NCBI GenBank assembly: GCA_905183005.1
Contig: CAJJDO010000063.1
Span: forward strand, 309,448-373,447
DNA: 64,000 nt
Reading direction: 5' to 3'
Source of the DNA: Paramecium pentaurelia
Taxonomy: Eukaryota > Ciliophora > Oligohymenophorea > Peniculida > Parameciidae
In this document: one piece after another, positions 10,863 through 25,200 of the stretch
How positions within the stretch are numbered: position 1 is the stretch's first letter
How the letters are laid out: every line of letters begins with the position of its first letter
Translations under genes and position numbers: made by a program
Notes under the pieces: generated by a model
What the model was told of the DNA's origin: nothing
The model's database searches: none
The model's input: only the letters and a program-made list of their open reading frames with translations

Positions 10863-11351
10863 TCAAAAATGATTATTTTTTATAGAAAATTATATCAATT
10901 AATCTTAATTATATATTGAATGTTATCAATTATATTAATTTATAGCATTTATGAATATTCTTTAGATTTAAATCAATCCTGTTATTTTCTCTCTCAGTAA
11001 TATATATATTATTTAGATATAATTTAAAATTAAAATTGTTCTAAGATCGATAATTTAAAATTTATTTAGATAAAAAGACTAAAGCAAATAAGTAGTTATT
11101 ATTAATTCATAAGATGTGAAAAAAAAATAAAGAAATTAAAAAAAAGCAACAGGTTAAATCTGTCCTATTCAATAATCTTAACAAATGCCTAAAATTAAAT
11201 AAATCTTAATAATCTAATTAAATTTCTAAGCAAGCAAAAGGAATACTAAATGATATAAAGGAAGTTTTTTAGAATCTCTTTTTTCTTTCGAATTTTTTGG
11301 ATAAATAATAGAAATAATTTTTTCAATATAGAAGCATATATAATAATTTTA
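10863..11351. other. Intergenic, AT-rich, nothing recognised
   Basis: The 489 bp lie between the TLDc start codon and the 3' end of the NACHT-WD40 gene. There is no gene, RNA or repeat that I can support. The right part must hold the transcription end of the giant gene and the left part the TLDc promoter. Confidence 0.5.
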
Positions 11352-14300
11352 TCAAATTTCTTCAGTTATATAACAGGAACCCTTTTTAGAGAATTATTTA
11401 AGCAAATTTTAATAGTCAATCCTAACAGTAAAGGTGAATTAATTTATATTAGCTTCCTGATATTATTATTCAACTTAATTATCCAACATGGGGTTGTATT
11501 TTTTAATTTTTTTCTATTAATCTAATTATTAACTATAAAATAAGATTTCTCCATTTCTTAAAACTACTATAAATTAATGATCATTTTTTGGATTAAATTA
11601 AATAGAAAGTAGTTTCGAATTCATATATATAACTTAATATTTATAAAGTATGAATTGATTTTGTTGTTTTTTAATTAAATAAATAATTGTTTCATTATTG
11701 TATAAAGTCGCTAGATATTCTTCATTATTAGAAAATTAAATGACTTAGATAGGATGCTAAACATAATGTGGAAAAGTTTTTTGTTAATAAACATCTAAAA
11801 CAGATAAATTTACTTATTAGTTGGTTTCATTAACAAATGCAAAATATTATCCTGTTGAAGAAAATGTTGAGGCTTAATTTTATGAATTATAGATCATCTT
11901 AGTAAATGAACACTTTTCTAGATCAAATTAAATAATTTAATTGAGATCATGACAGTAAGATATTAAATTATTGATAAAAATAAATTTATCTTTTTCATTG
12001 TATTAATAATTATGAATTAATTTAATGTTATTTAGTCTAGTTTTTATTTTTTCAAACTTTAGTTTATCATTTTAAATATAAATTAAATATTCTCCATTTA
12101 TAGAGATAATACAGTAGGTGTTTTGTATTAATTCATTTTATAGCTCATAATGTTATTGATATTAATGATTTATTTAACTTTAATTAAGAGCAGGGATTTT
12201 ATGATTATGCAATGAAAAATGATTAAATTCATCTGATATAAGTATATAAGATTCCTTTGGTGAAAATTCAATGCTATTTAGAATATAGGATTATTTAGTG
12301 TTAATAATAAAAGGTTAATAAACTTATGATTATTTGATGTCCCATATAATTATATACGATTAATTATTTTTATACGAATCAGTAGCTAAATATTAAGAAT
12401 TAGGACAAAAGGCCAATAAAAATCCACCTTAATTTTTTATTTTATAGTGAAATGATTACAAAGCATTTATTTTTTTAATAATTATTGGCACTTTTTATTT
12501 TTTGTCTTCTTATTGTTTAGCATAAGAAATAGCAATATATTAATTATCATTTGAAATAACTATGTTTCTGCACATTAATCCTTGAGGAATATTCTCTTAT
12601 TTTAGTTCTAACTTTTCGATTGAAGTTTAAATTGATTCAGAATTCTGCAAGAATGAATTAGATGGATTGGAACTTATCTCCAAATATTGTGATATATTGT
12701 ATAGAATTACACTATTTTAATAATTTGTAACAATATACGAGATTTATTAATCAGATAACCATAAACAATGATTCTCTATTTGATCATTGAACTAATCATT
12801 GAATTAACAGACAAGACAAAAATTTATTGTACTCCAAATTCTAATCTTCTAATCAGAACTTCTTGCAGCTAAAAATTGTCCATTTTACGAAAAACTCAAT
12901 GAAAAAATTTTTGATTGACCTAATGAGATTTGAGTTATGATATTTGATGATTGATAATCAAATATTTAAATCAAACTTTCATATTATATTGCATATATAT
13001 TTTCATTTGGGGATTTCACAATAATTTTTTTATTATTACTTTTTTTGATCTTGATTGTTTTTTGACACTCTTAATCTTAATTTTTTTCAAAAATTTTTTT
13101 GATATTTATACATATTACAATACCCTTATTAATAATTACTAATTATTCACCATTTTAAGAAAATATTAATTATTATTTTTCAAAATATTCAAATTCGTCA
13201 AAATGATATAATAATTACATTTAATTAGTACTCCAGAATTTCAATCCTTAAATTGAGAAGGTCACCAACATATTGTTTATAGGATTGAAACATAAAGATG
13301 TAATTTTTTCATGAATGCATTTGAATTCTTTAGCCTAAATATTCAAAAATGTAAATTTTTCAGAAGATTATATTAATAAATGATTACCATCTGGAGAATA
13401 TTAGCATGATTTTATATAATCAATCAAATCCCAAAAAAAAACTTTATTATTATTCCAATTAATTAACATTTTTCCATCTCCTGAAAGAATTAATTTTTTT
13501 TCTTAAAACATTTTTTGGACATTTTAAAGTTTATTTTTATTAGTGTCGAATATCTAAATCATATTTTAATTTTGAATTAAAATAATCAAAGGATTTTCAG
13601 ATACAAACAATCCTATTGGATAGATTGTATTTTAGATTAAAAACTCCTTTTGTTTGACTAAATCCTTATTAGTTATTTCAAACTAATAAAAGATTATTAC
13701 ATCTCCGTATAATATTATTAAACTTCTTCCATCATTCGTAGTTGTTAGTAAATTTGCTTCAATTTATTAGTTTATTTTAATTTCTTAAGATGTCTGAAGA
13801 TTGAAAAAATAAATCTATTTTTATTTAGTTCTAAAAACCAAAAGCTGATTTTTTTGATTTATAGCCATTTATTCTGCATCTTAGTTAATTTATAATGTTT
13901 TTGGCTATTTAAAGATGTAATCTACAAGAGGGAATACCTTTATATATTAATTATATAAACTGCATATTATTTATGTGTTGTCTGGTGAAAGGTAGAAATA
14001 AATACTTTCCCCTTCTACATTTATATAAGATGCTAAATAATATTAAGTTAAGTTCCATAAATCTATCTAATAATTTGCTAGTGCAAAAAGCTTAGTATCG
14101 TCTTTTGAAATAGCTATTTATTTATATTTGACAAATGGGTTCCTTATATCTTCTTATTATTCCACTTATTTTTCTATATTAACAATCTTTATTATCCCTT
14201 TCTTCTAAAGTAAAGCTAGCTATTGATTTTCTTTATAAATTATAACTTATAAGATTTCTTAATCTGCATTTATTTAAGGAAATTCAATACACAGAAAATT

Positions 14301-17300
14301 ATCGGATTAAGCATTGCTTAATTTAGAAGAATTTAAATTGCAGTAATCTATTAAGACATTATTCATTTAAGTACTAGTATTCTCAATAATAATTTATTGA
14401 AAATCCTCACCTTCTAGAGAAATTCCCATTTTAGATAATAAGAATATTCCATTTGATGGTGCTCTTATATTTATTGTTTAGTTTATGGATTTTTTTATTA
14501 TTTAAATGAGGAAAGTTTTTATATTTTTAATTTTAATCAATTGTTCGATTAGTAATTACACAACACCTTCATAATTTTTTTCTGATAAGTTAACATCATT
14601 CAAAAATTATATTGTCTCTTAGTCCTATTTATTTTTAAGTAATAATATAATTTTTTAGGCAAAAAAAAAATCTAGAATCCATTAATTAAGAAATGTAATT
14701 TCTTCATTTTTATAAGTGATTAACTTACTTTCTCTGATGGCTTTTCTATAAGGACTCTATAGATTAAAAATTTCTTCTAAATCATTTATAATTAATTATG
14801 AATTATTTTACTATTACTGATTCAAAGCATCTAAATTATTGATTTTTAAAAAAATCGATAGCTTTTAAGAAAATATTTTCAAATCATCAATTAAATTAAT
14901 TTGCACTTTATCCTTTTGGCAGAATCCTAGGAATTATTCTAAAGTTGTGTATCTAGAAAATCGTTATGCATTAATTGCCTATATAATTAGATCTGCATTA
15001 CTACTCTCAAAGTGTTTTCCATTTAAATTTATTGTGTAATTGTTTTCTAAATATGGAATTTCATCATATATATGATATTCCTTAAAAAATTTATTATTTT
15101 TTAGTTCTCTATAAACATTTTCTTCTTAAATTCCTTATTAAACTTATTTCATTAATTTTGTAAACTCCTTTTTTAATTCTACCTCAATTATTTTATTATC
15201 ATTCTTTTCAAAATCTAACCAAATTTTCTATTGCCATTTCTTAATTGCCATTTTAAGCAATTAAGGAGTGATTAATATATCTTTTAAGTATGGAATTAAT
15301 ATATTTTCTAAGAAATACCTCATTTTTTTCATTTCATTCTATATAATTTAAAAAAATTCAATTCCATTTTTTATTTTTCCAATCAATTTATATATAATAT
15401 CATCTTCAACTTGTTGTGGCATTACATAAAACAATTATGGAATATTTACAAATAGTTAATTTACATATTCTACAATCAACTAAATTTGAACACCTCTAAA
15501 TGTTTATACTTGAGATAGGCTAATTGTTATTAATCTTTTGTATGATTATTTTATGTATTCTTACTATTGAACACTGTCAAATAATTATATTTTTGTAAAT
15601 TATATGTTTTTAGTTTCTTTAAAACGTTCAGAAGGTATAATGTCATTTCTTATAGTCATAATAATTTTTAAAGTCACCTCATTATATAAATTCTTTATTC
15701 TTTTATCTAATCCATTTTACAAAATTATATTATTTTATTCTATCAATTAATCATAACCATCCAGAAGTAATACAACCTTATATTTACTTTAAAGAATTTC
15801 TGAATAAAATTTGTTAACATCTTTAATATTTAATTAGATGCTATATTTTTAAATTGCTTTTCTTAATAATTAATTTTAAGGCTCCTTAATATCAGATAGA
15901 TTTAAATAAATTGGGATCCAATTTTGAGAATTTGGATCATCTCTTTAAATTTCTTATAACTATATATTTAATTTCTTCAAGGATTTTGTTTTACCACATC
16001 CAATTTAACCAGATATGATTAACACAACATTAAGATTCTCTTTACAAATAAACTATTTAATTACATCATCTAATTTTTTTTCAGAAACTCCTTGATCAGC
16101 TTAATTTAATTATTATTACGATTACTTTAATAACACTTTATGATTATTAGAATCATGTTACTTAGTCCTTAACGCAACATCAATTTTGCATCTTTTTAGG
16201 ATACTTAAAATTTAGTTTGCATCCAAATTTTATTTTTCTATTGATGATTCATTACTAATTTAGCTTTAAGTTGATTAGAAAATAGATTCAATTTATTTCC
16301 AAGCATCGGTGAAATCTTGGATCTCTTACTTACTTTTATTGGTTGTATAATTTCTAATGCTAGTAATTAAGATTTACATCTAGGATTCTATACTTTATAT
16401 ATCATTTATGTAATTTTTCTTTTTAAGTTATTTTATCTTGTTGGTTAAAAAAACTTATATTTATTAGAGACAAGATAAAATCAATTTCTAATTTCCTGGA
16501 TTATTTTAGATTGTCTGAAAATGATAGTAAATACTTTCTTCAATTTTATATTTATCTTAATTTTTTTAATCTATAATTAATTCAATCTCTTAATAAAATA
16601 ATTAATAACTATATGGCAATTCTTATTCATGTTCGTTTTCGTTATTTTATTAATCTTTATCTATACATTTTTTAATGTGTTCTGTTAGATTAAAAAATCT
16701 TTATTCAAGTTAGCTAAATTCTTACATTTTTTTTGACAACTCTTATTTCAAAAATTTCAAATTTTTGATTATATTTTCTAAGGTCTCTTGTTATTACTTT
16801 GAATAGTAAATTTTTTGAATCTTTTTAATGTGAGAAAACCATAAAAGATGAAAATTAATCTAATAACATAGATCTTCATAAGTATCAATTACTGGATACT
16901 TTCGTTAAATTGAGTCAAAATCTTGAGATTCAAATCCGTAATTAAATTGTGATAATGAATCATTTAATAAAATAATTTAATTTGTAAAGAGCATTCTTTC
17001 TTAAATAATGAAATTTTACAATACTTGGACTAATTTAATTAATTATTGTATTTAATTTTGAAATTTAAGTGTACTTTTTTTTTATAAAAATCTATCTTTA
17101 TCATAATTATTATTTTTAATCATCTAAAGTTTAAACCAAAATTTAATAGTAATTTTTGTATCAAGAGTACTTTTGATCTACTCCTTTATATTACTTATAA
17201 TAAAATTAATTTTATCAAAATTATCTTTTATTTTTATGTTTTATTCATATTTTCTTTATATCATTTAAAATAATTATAACATTTCTATTAAATAGATTTA

Positions 17301-18335
17301 AAAAGCTAATAAAGGATAATATAATTCTTAAAACATCTATTTTACTTATTCAATATCATATGATTCATTTAATTTTTAGAATTAAGTCTCTATTAAATTA
17401 ACTTTTCCAGTTAAAAAATTCACTATTCTGTTTAAGCGATGTAATTCAGGTTTATCAATAGATATCCATTTATTTTGTTGTAATTCTTCATATTCGAAAT
17501 CTTATAAATAAATATCAAATAAGTTTCTCCCATCTTGATTAGTTATGTAAGTTATAATATCTACAGCTCCTTATTATTTTGTTTTTTACTCTTTTTTAAA
17601 GTTTTTACAAAATCTAAGTAAATCAACTAAAAATTCTATCCAACAATTATGGAGAGTCCAATTTGTTGAGTTTTTAATATATTAATCTTAAATTTTTAAA
17701 AAATAGTTATTGACATCAATACTCACTCCTTTTTTTACTTAATCTTTTATCATCTAATTTAGGAGAATAAAAAAAAAATATGTTTCAAATTTTTAAAATT
17801 AAGTGAAATATCTACATTTTACTCCTATTAACAAACTATTAGCTGCATCAATTAAATTTGAGATACTTTCATTATTATTTTTCTATTTCTCTATTTATAT
17901 AAACAAACCTATTATACTAATACTTTTGGTTTAAGATATATTTTTTTATAAATTTTCTAAGGAGATATTTATCAACTCTAAATAGTAATTTAAACAGCAT
18001 TTCCCTGGCCGATTGTCCTAAACTTTTAAAATTTCATTTATTTTTTCAATTAATTTATTGAATGAGTTGTAATTCATTATATTACTTAGGTTTATTTCTT
18101 TTTATATCCAATCCTTATAAATTTTCACAATTAAATCTAGACACAATTTAATTTATTAACATAGTTGATATTTAGGTTCTCCTATCTTTTATTCAAGTTA
18201 ATTCAATTCTTTAATCAGAGTATAGATATTATTCATTTTTTTTTTACTATCAGAACAACTAAAGGAACTACCTCCTCCTCGTAAATGTCTTTGCTCATTA
18301 TAAACAAGAGAATGATAATCTTGATTTATTATCAT
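11352..18335 (-). CDS. Giant NACHT-WD40 STAND NTPase (2327 residues, intronless)
   Basis: A single frame of 2328 codons runs without TGA from ATG at 18335 (MIINQDYHSLVYNEQRHLRG) to TGA at 11352-11354. Residues 1 to about 700 are helical and unassigned. Around residues 770-785 is a Walker A loop (IISGQIGCGKTKSLKKLN) and around 853-865 a Walker B (VVLLLDGYDQLIE), the NACHT pattern of two hydrophobics before a D-G-Y-D. The C-terminal 900 or so residues contain WD40-like blades (FSQNGQFLAARSSDQKIRIW, YSPDGNHLLIQ). STAND proteins of this layout act as nucleotide-driven sensor switches that oligomerise on ligand binding to the repeats; the ligand and effector are unknown. The absence of any intron in 7 kb is unusual here, where most genes have several. 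Confidence 0.9.
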
Positions 18336-20163
18336 TTAATGTTTATATTAATAAATTATAATGTCTAAATGAAAAATTGATCGTTTTTAAAACTCGAAAT
18401 ATTTATTAAATTCAGTTTTTGGTTTGTAGTTCTTTTTCCCCTATTCTATTAGATGATATTCAACTATTTTCATTTTGTTTAGCTAATTTTCAATATATAT
18501 ATCATATATTTAAATCTTTATTTTTATTATGATTGTCATATTAAAACCAAATTAATTAAAATGGAATTAAAAAATTAACTTTAAATTCATCAAGTTGTTT
18601 ATTGATTGTAGGTTTGTTTTTAAATATTGACAAATTGTTTTGAATTCGTAAGAGAAAACCATTTTAAGAAATGTACAAATCAAAAAATAATATTTAGATT
18701 TAATCTGTTTTTAAGAATTCCTTATAGTATATATTTCTTAACTTCTTATATTTACTTTTTTTCTATTTTTAACATTTTATGTATACTCATTTTCAATTTT
18801 AAATATTAGATTGAAAATATCTAATAGATGAGTACTAAAACGATATTCATGTTTTATAAATTATAATATTCTCTTCTAATCTATAGAATAAACTTCATTA
18901 AAGAAAGTGATTGAATACATATAGATTTCGCCATAAATTTGTTAATGTTCTTGTTTCTTTGTTTTTTATGTTTTTTTACAAATGACTCAGCTATTACTCA
19001 TAAAATTGTTCAAACTATTAACAAATATATGAATTCTTGTTTATCGGTTCTTTTGTAAGGGATATTTACAATTTAATTCAATTTTATAGAGTAATTTTAA
19101 ACATAATTTTTGAGTCTTCTTATCAACCAATTAATTGATAAAATAAAGACAAATAGGGCAGACATAATATTAATTGTATTATAAAGAAAGGCAGTTCAAA
19201 AAACAGTAGATTTTATTTTCCATTTCAATTTGCTTAAATGGCTTAAGGAGTATTCGATCAATTTTATATAAATGAATTAAGGTATCTTCTATCATTTATT
19301 GAAGATTTCTGATTTGATGAAAAAAGTTTAATTCATAAATGTATTAATCGTAATATTAACCATATAGAAAAGTCAAAGGTATTTTTTTATAGATCACAAT
19401 GCTTATTCTAAGTAAAACTTATTTAAAGGAAATTTGTGTTATACAATGCAAGAAATTTAATATCCTATTTTATTAATTTCTTTTGCTTTTTATTATCAGA
19501 TGAACGAACGCAAAATATTAATATAATTTTTTTTGTTTATAAAATAAAATGAGTGAGTTTGAATAAAAATTTAAACTTTTGCTTCTATTCCAATTATTCT
19601 TGATTCTACTATTATAAATATCTAATATAAAATCTATTTAAAGGAAATATTATTAGATCTATATTTTATTTAATCATAGTTAAAAGTAACTTATAAATTA
19701 GGAATATATATTGTAATATTTTGAAAAGAACCATTAGTATCAGTACTTTCTATCTAATAAGATTAATATATTCCGATTTCAACTCCATTTTTTATTATAA
19801 AAATTATTTATAAATAAGCAAATATTATTTTATTATAATGATAATTAGGGTTCAATGATATATTTTAATGTAAGATAGATACATAATATATCAATTTTCT
19901 AAAAGATATTTTCTATGATTTTTACTTTTAATTATGATCTTTTTAAATTAAAAAGGCTTATTATATTAATTATTAGACTAATTTGAATATCATTATTTAT
20001 GTTGGACATATTTTCCTTTTTATTATTTTTGAATTACAAAAATTTTTATCATTATATTTCTATAAACATTTTTAATAATTTTACCTTTATATTTATTTTT
20101 CTCAAAACCTGAAAAATTGAAGGACTTGACAAATATAAATGTTTATAATTTAACTTCGTTTGA
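18336..20163. other. Long region without a supported gene
   Basis: About 1.8 kb upstream of the giant NACHT gene. Its right-hand part has a plus-strand frame from ATG near 19550 (MSEFEQKFKLLLLFQLFLI) of about 145 codons that begins like a signal peptide. Residue composition is close to chance for this AT content, and it cannot be spliced cleanly to the coding frame at 20164. The rest holds the promoter side of the NACHT gene and nothing recognisable. Confidence 0.4.
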
Positions 20164-20793
20164 ACCTATAACTTTCAATAAATTTTAAAAGAGAAAAGAA
20201 AATATGAGTAAAATAAAGCTTAGTCTAATTTTAATTAATATCTGTACTAAAATGGAGATGAAATAGTATATGACATTGGTTAATTCCTTTTGAATATATC
20301 ATTTCCAGATATTTGTAATTATAATGAGTTTAGTCAAATAAGCCCTCTTTATAAGTGTTTAAAATTGAATTCTAATATTCATTAAGTTAATACTGAAGTA
20401 TAAATTAGGGATTGTAGATAATAAGTAAAAAATAGATCTTATCCTCATTTGAAAGACATTCGCAATAATGTACATTAAGCAAAATAAAAAAGAACTTGTA
20501 CAAAATTTAGGCAGACTAAAGGTAACAAAAGTGTCTGTTGTTTTAAGGACTTATTCATTGTAAATAGTGAGTTGATTAACAAACAATTAACTTAAAAAGA
20601 AAGACTTATTCTTTTCCATTCTAATTACATGAGACATAGTTTTTATAATCTATTGGCAATTTTAAATCATAGAAAAAGTAAACTAAATATTCAATATTAT
20701 GGAAATAAAAAGTATCAAGAAATGGGTACTTCCAAAGAAGATGGATTTTTTTAGAATAAGAGTATTACAACTTATATCATTACTAATAGATGA
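20164..20793 (+). CDS. Unrecognised coding frame, 5' end uncertain
   Basis: After a TGA at 20161 the frame is open for 209 codons to TGA at 20791-20793. The residue pattern is protein-like and less biased than the flanks, with several Cys (SFPDICNYNEFSQISPLYKC, RTCTKF, KSVCCFKDLFIV) and a helical tail (MRHSFYNLLAILNHRKSK). There is no early ATG in this frame, so an upstream exon is expected; a possible junction near 20152-20187 uses an atypical GTTTG donor. No family is recognised. It is followed at once by a broken plus-strand frame. Confidence 0.4.
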
Positions 20794-20888
20794 ATTTAAA
20801 CGAAAGAAAGGGGAGACATGAGAGAATAAATTATTAATCTATATTATTATCATTATTATAATTTTCTTTTAATTTGTTGATTAATGTA

Positions 20889-21881
20889 ATGTCCTTTATG
20901 ATTTTTCGAATTTAAAACTACCAATGTTCTTGAATATAAAGTAGGAGAAAATAGGAATTAGAAAAACCCATAAATATAAGCTGGAATAATTGGAAATTAA
21001 AAACAAGAATACTAAGTACAGAGTTAGCCAATTCAAAGATTCTGAAATATTTAAAACACTTTTTTAGAGAAAAGAACCTTAGATAAACTTTGACAAAAGG
21101 TAAGAGTAAGGTAAGTAAATGGGAAAATTAACAAAGGTATTGCAAAGCAAACTCTTAAGGGGAAGAAATAGAGAAAATATTATTAGTAAGTTTCTCACCA
21201 TCTCAATCCATGATGCTTACTTTAAATGAAAAGAGTTCTTAAGTGAAACCAATTAGTCACATCTGCTATTTCTGTAGAAGCTAATTCTGACTTATCTAAA
21301 GATGCTATTTTCTAGATGAAGAAACTATCGATAATATAATACACAATAGTATATGATGATCAATGATTAAAATTTGTTCAAGTTGTTCTGAATAAGATAT
21401 TTTAGTTGAGACTGGAAAAGGTCACATGCTAAAGTTTCAAACTAAGTAAACTAATGGACCAGAACTTCTCATTTATCCTGAGGGTCAAATTGAATAGGTC
21501 TTAGCCCTTGAAAATTCCTGCTAGACCCTCTCAATATAGAAAGAGAAAATGGGTTTATAGTTTTCTACAAGTTAGAGTATTAAAAAGCCAACATCCAAAA
21601 AGATAATAAGATAAAAAAGAAGAAATGTATCATTTTCTCACTATATTTAATTTTAAACCATTTTTCCAAGCTTGACCAATTTATGTAGGTAAGACTGTAA
21701 TTCAATTGTGAGTTTATTAATATAAACAAATATTTTGCTTTTTTGTACTCTTTAAATGATTAAGATAGACACATTTTATCCCACAATAATTTATCATTAT
21801 ATGCAAAATATTAAATCAAAATTTTTCTGTTTTTTAATTTATATAATTGATCTGTAAATATGCATTCTAAACTAAAACTGA
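20889..21881 (+). pseudogene. Coding frame with four internal TGA codons
   Basis: One frame (codons starting at positions divisible by 3) looks coding across about 1 kb but contains TGA at 20931, 21288, 21354 and 21357 before a final TGA at 21879. Protein-like segments occur on both sides of each stop: INISWNNWKLKTRILSTEL, KPISHICYFCRSQF, RCYFLDEETIDNIIHNSI, KICSSCSEQDILVETGKG and LIYPEGQIEQVLALENS. Paired C-x2-C motifs suggest a former zinc-binding domain. I tested the nearby GT...AG pairs that would remove the stops and found none that keep frame. This is most simply a pseudogene in which Trp or other codons became TGA; readthrough is an alternative. Origin unknown. Confidence 0.5.
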
Positions 21882-22236
21882 CAACTTTTTTAGTTCATTT
21901 ATTATTGTTTTGATAGAACTGAGGTACGTTGCTTATATTAAAAAATTAATATATATACTTATTATTATGTAATTTAATTAAAAACATTATATATAATCAA
22001 ATATAATTATAGAAATTATTCTACTTATGACAATCTAATTATAATTGAAGAAGAATATGACTTAAAAATATAATAAAGTAGTGCTGCTAATTTTTGTTCT
22101 TTCATACAATGAAAATAATTAGGCTTAACAATGATAATAGCTTTGAATTTTCAAAAAAATAGTTGTATAAAATTTACATATAAAAAATTAATTTTCCAAA
22201 TTCTATCAAGAATTATGACGCTTTAAAAATGCATTC
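21882..22236. other. Intergenic, nothing recognised
   Basis: About 355 bp upstream of the giant GTPase gene. It is very AT-rich, with no recognisable element. A TGA lies in frame shortly before the chosen ATG at 22237. Confidence 0.45.
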
Positions 22237-25200
22237 ATGATTTTAGAATAAAAACCATATTTCTATTAAATGAAATAAAACTCTTCTGTCACTTTTCAAA
22301 AAGAAGACTGTTATAATGAAATCAATACCATTATTCATAATATCAAAAATTAACTTTATTTCTAAAATGAAGATATTGAAAATGATCTAAAAAAACATTT
22401 ATCTAAATTAGACGAATAGAAAAGATTAGAAATGATATTACATTTACATTAACAATTTCCTGATGAGGAATTTATAAAAAGACCTTATTTTCGATAGGTA
22501 TTTAATAATGATATTAAACAATAAACATCAACTTCTGATGTGAATAATTCAAATTACATTGAGAATTTTAAGAAAAAAATGTTTGATTAAATTCTTTAGG
22601 ATATAAAAAATCAAGAATTCTGCAATATAAATTAAATATTGTAGACCAAAATTAATGAATATTATATTTTGTTCATACTTTTTTATATTGATTATAAAAA
22701 TTTCTCTTCTAAATCAAATTAAATTTGATAATACCTATTGAAATCAGAGATTATATATCTCCTCTTTCCAAAATAAGAAAAGATCTTCATTTAATATTTG
22801 AACTTATAGAATTGATGAAAGATAAAGCTCAATTTCAGTATTTATCAATTTTAAAAGTGCTTATTAATTTATTTTTTATTGAATATCATAATGATCTAAA
22901 AAGATTAATTCATCAATTAGTTGGTTTTCTTTTAGAAAATTAGATTTATAAATTTGAATATTATATAGAATAAGTCATTAATTAAAATAAATAAGAAGAA
23001 CAATAATTTAAATAATGTATACAAAAGGTGTAGTTGTTAGAAATGTCTGTTTAATAAGGTTAAGATGAATTATTAAAACATAGTAAAAATAAATCAATAC
23101 TTTTTTTATTTGAATTGTTTACTACCAAACTTGAATTTCATGCTTAAAATTTATTAAATTTTATTAGAAATCTAATCTATACTAATGATAAAGTAGTAAA
23201 TAAAGATGATATCATACAATATATATCTTTAACTGAAAATTTTGATCAAAATATTGATTATCTTTACTTTAAATTAGTCTTCTATTTTTGGATTTAGTAC
23301 ATTCTTAAATTTAACATTAATGAAAACATAGAAGATATCGAAAAAAGATTATCTAAATCTTTAAAGAAGTAGACAGTATTAGAATATGGCATAATAAATT
23401 TCAGATCTTAATACAATGATAGAATTTACAAATATGTGATTAACAAAATAATTTATTATAACATTAAGTAAGATGATGAATTTATTAAAGCTTATAAGTA
23501 ATAAGCTTAGTAGGAGTAAGTATTTATTAATATATTTGAAAAATTAGGATAGTAAAATATCGAAATTCTTATAGAAAAGTAATTAAATGAATCCAAAAGC
23601 ATTTCAAATAAGCTAATGTTCTATTAATTTTAAAGATAAAATTAAAATAAATCAATTCACTTTTTCAAATTTTTAGCAATAAATGATACATTTGATAAGT
23701 TTGAAATTATGCGGTAATGTATTAAAGATAGTGTTAAATTTTTTGAATAATAATAATAATTCGATTCACTCTCTCATTAGCATCAGATTAATCTACTTTA
23801 TCTTGAGTAAGCTTTAAAGAATAATACATAATTAAAAATGTCAAGAGTTGTTAAATAAAAAGAGATTTTTAGTAAATACCCAAAATAATTAATGATTTAA
23901 ATGGAAGAATTTAACATTTCATTAACATCACAAATGGATATAGAATTAACTGTTTAAGAATGGTTAAAAAATAGAGGAGATAAAACCAATTTTAAGAAAT
24001 TGCTTCCATATTATTTTAATATTATAAAAAGAGGAGAATCTCCAGAAGATTTTTTAGCCTTAATTAACAAGAATATCATTAAAACAAAATAAAATAACAA
24101 TAATGAAACATTCAACTTAAAATCCTTATTTTAATTACTTTACAATAATTCAGATAAAGAACTTCAAGTGATGTTATTAAAAATACACTCAAAAAATTAT
24201 CCTGTTCCATTACTTTATCAAAATCCTTAATTAGAAAATAATATAAACTCAATTTTAGACTATTATGTATTTAACTCAAATATTTATTACTTATTATCTA
24301 ATGATTTTACAATTATTAATTGTTGTTTAAGTAAAAATGTAAATTAATTTGGGAAATCTGAATTAATGAACATGATATTTTATGATGATTTTAAAGATTT
24401 AAAATTTGAAGTTTCTGATTCATCTTCTATGAATTAGAATTCGATAGATTGTTAATTTGATTTTTCTTTTAATGGTAGCAGAAATTATTTAGTAGCTGAT
24501 GTACATGGTTAGTTGGAAGATGAAATATATGTAAAATTGCTCCCTTTTTTTAAACTTTGGATAATTTAAATATAATCAGAAAATTAATTTGAAGAAAATT
24601 TAGATAAATTGATAGATTTGCTTAAGAAAACTAGTTTAAAACCTAAAATTATTCTTATTATAAGAGACTCAGAACTACAACAACTCAATAAAGATAAATT
24701 AAGTATGCTATAGCAATAAAGTTTAAATATTAAAATCCATTAGATTCCAAATCTATCAAAATTGGAGAATAAGGCTATAATAATAGATGAAAGATAAAAA
24801 ATAAAAGAATTTATTGTATAAATGATAGATAATTAAAACAAAGAAGTTAATGAAAAAGAGTTACAGAAATAATTTTTAGAAATCTGCAAATCCTTTAAGA
24901 AAGTATAAGATAAAAATGATAATTCTGAAATGATTATTAATAATCTATCAAAAGAATTAGAAAAGATGATAAAAGAGCGCGATGGGTTTTATTCTATTGA
25001 AGCATTTCCATTAAGACATCTATAATGGCGAATGTAATGCTACAAGAAATAAAAATAGGAATTAAACTATAAAAAAATTTAATATGAATAAGAATTAGAA
25101 AAAAAACAAAATGCTATAAATAATTTGAAAAAAGAAAATATTGATTTTGAATCAATAAGTGAAAAAGAAAATGAAAAAGAGTAGATTAACTAAAACATTA

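Noticed and set aside
12951..13142. Plus-strand frame starting MIIKYLNQTF
   Set aside because: It lies antisense inside the continuous NACHT-WD40 frame and is a chance shadow.
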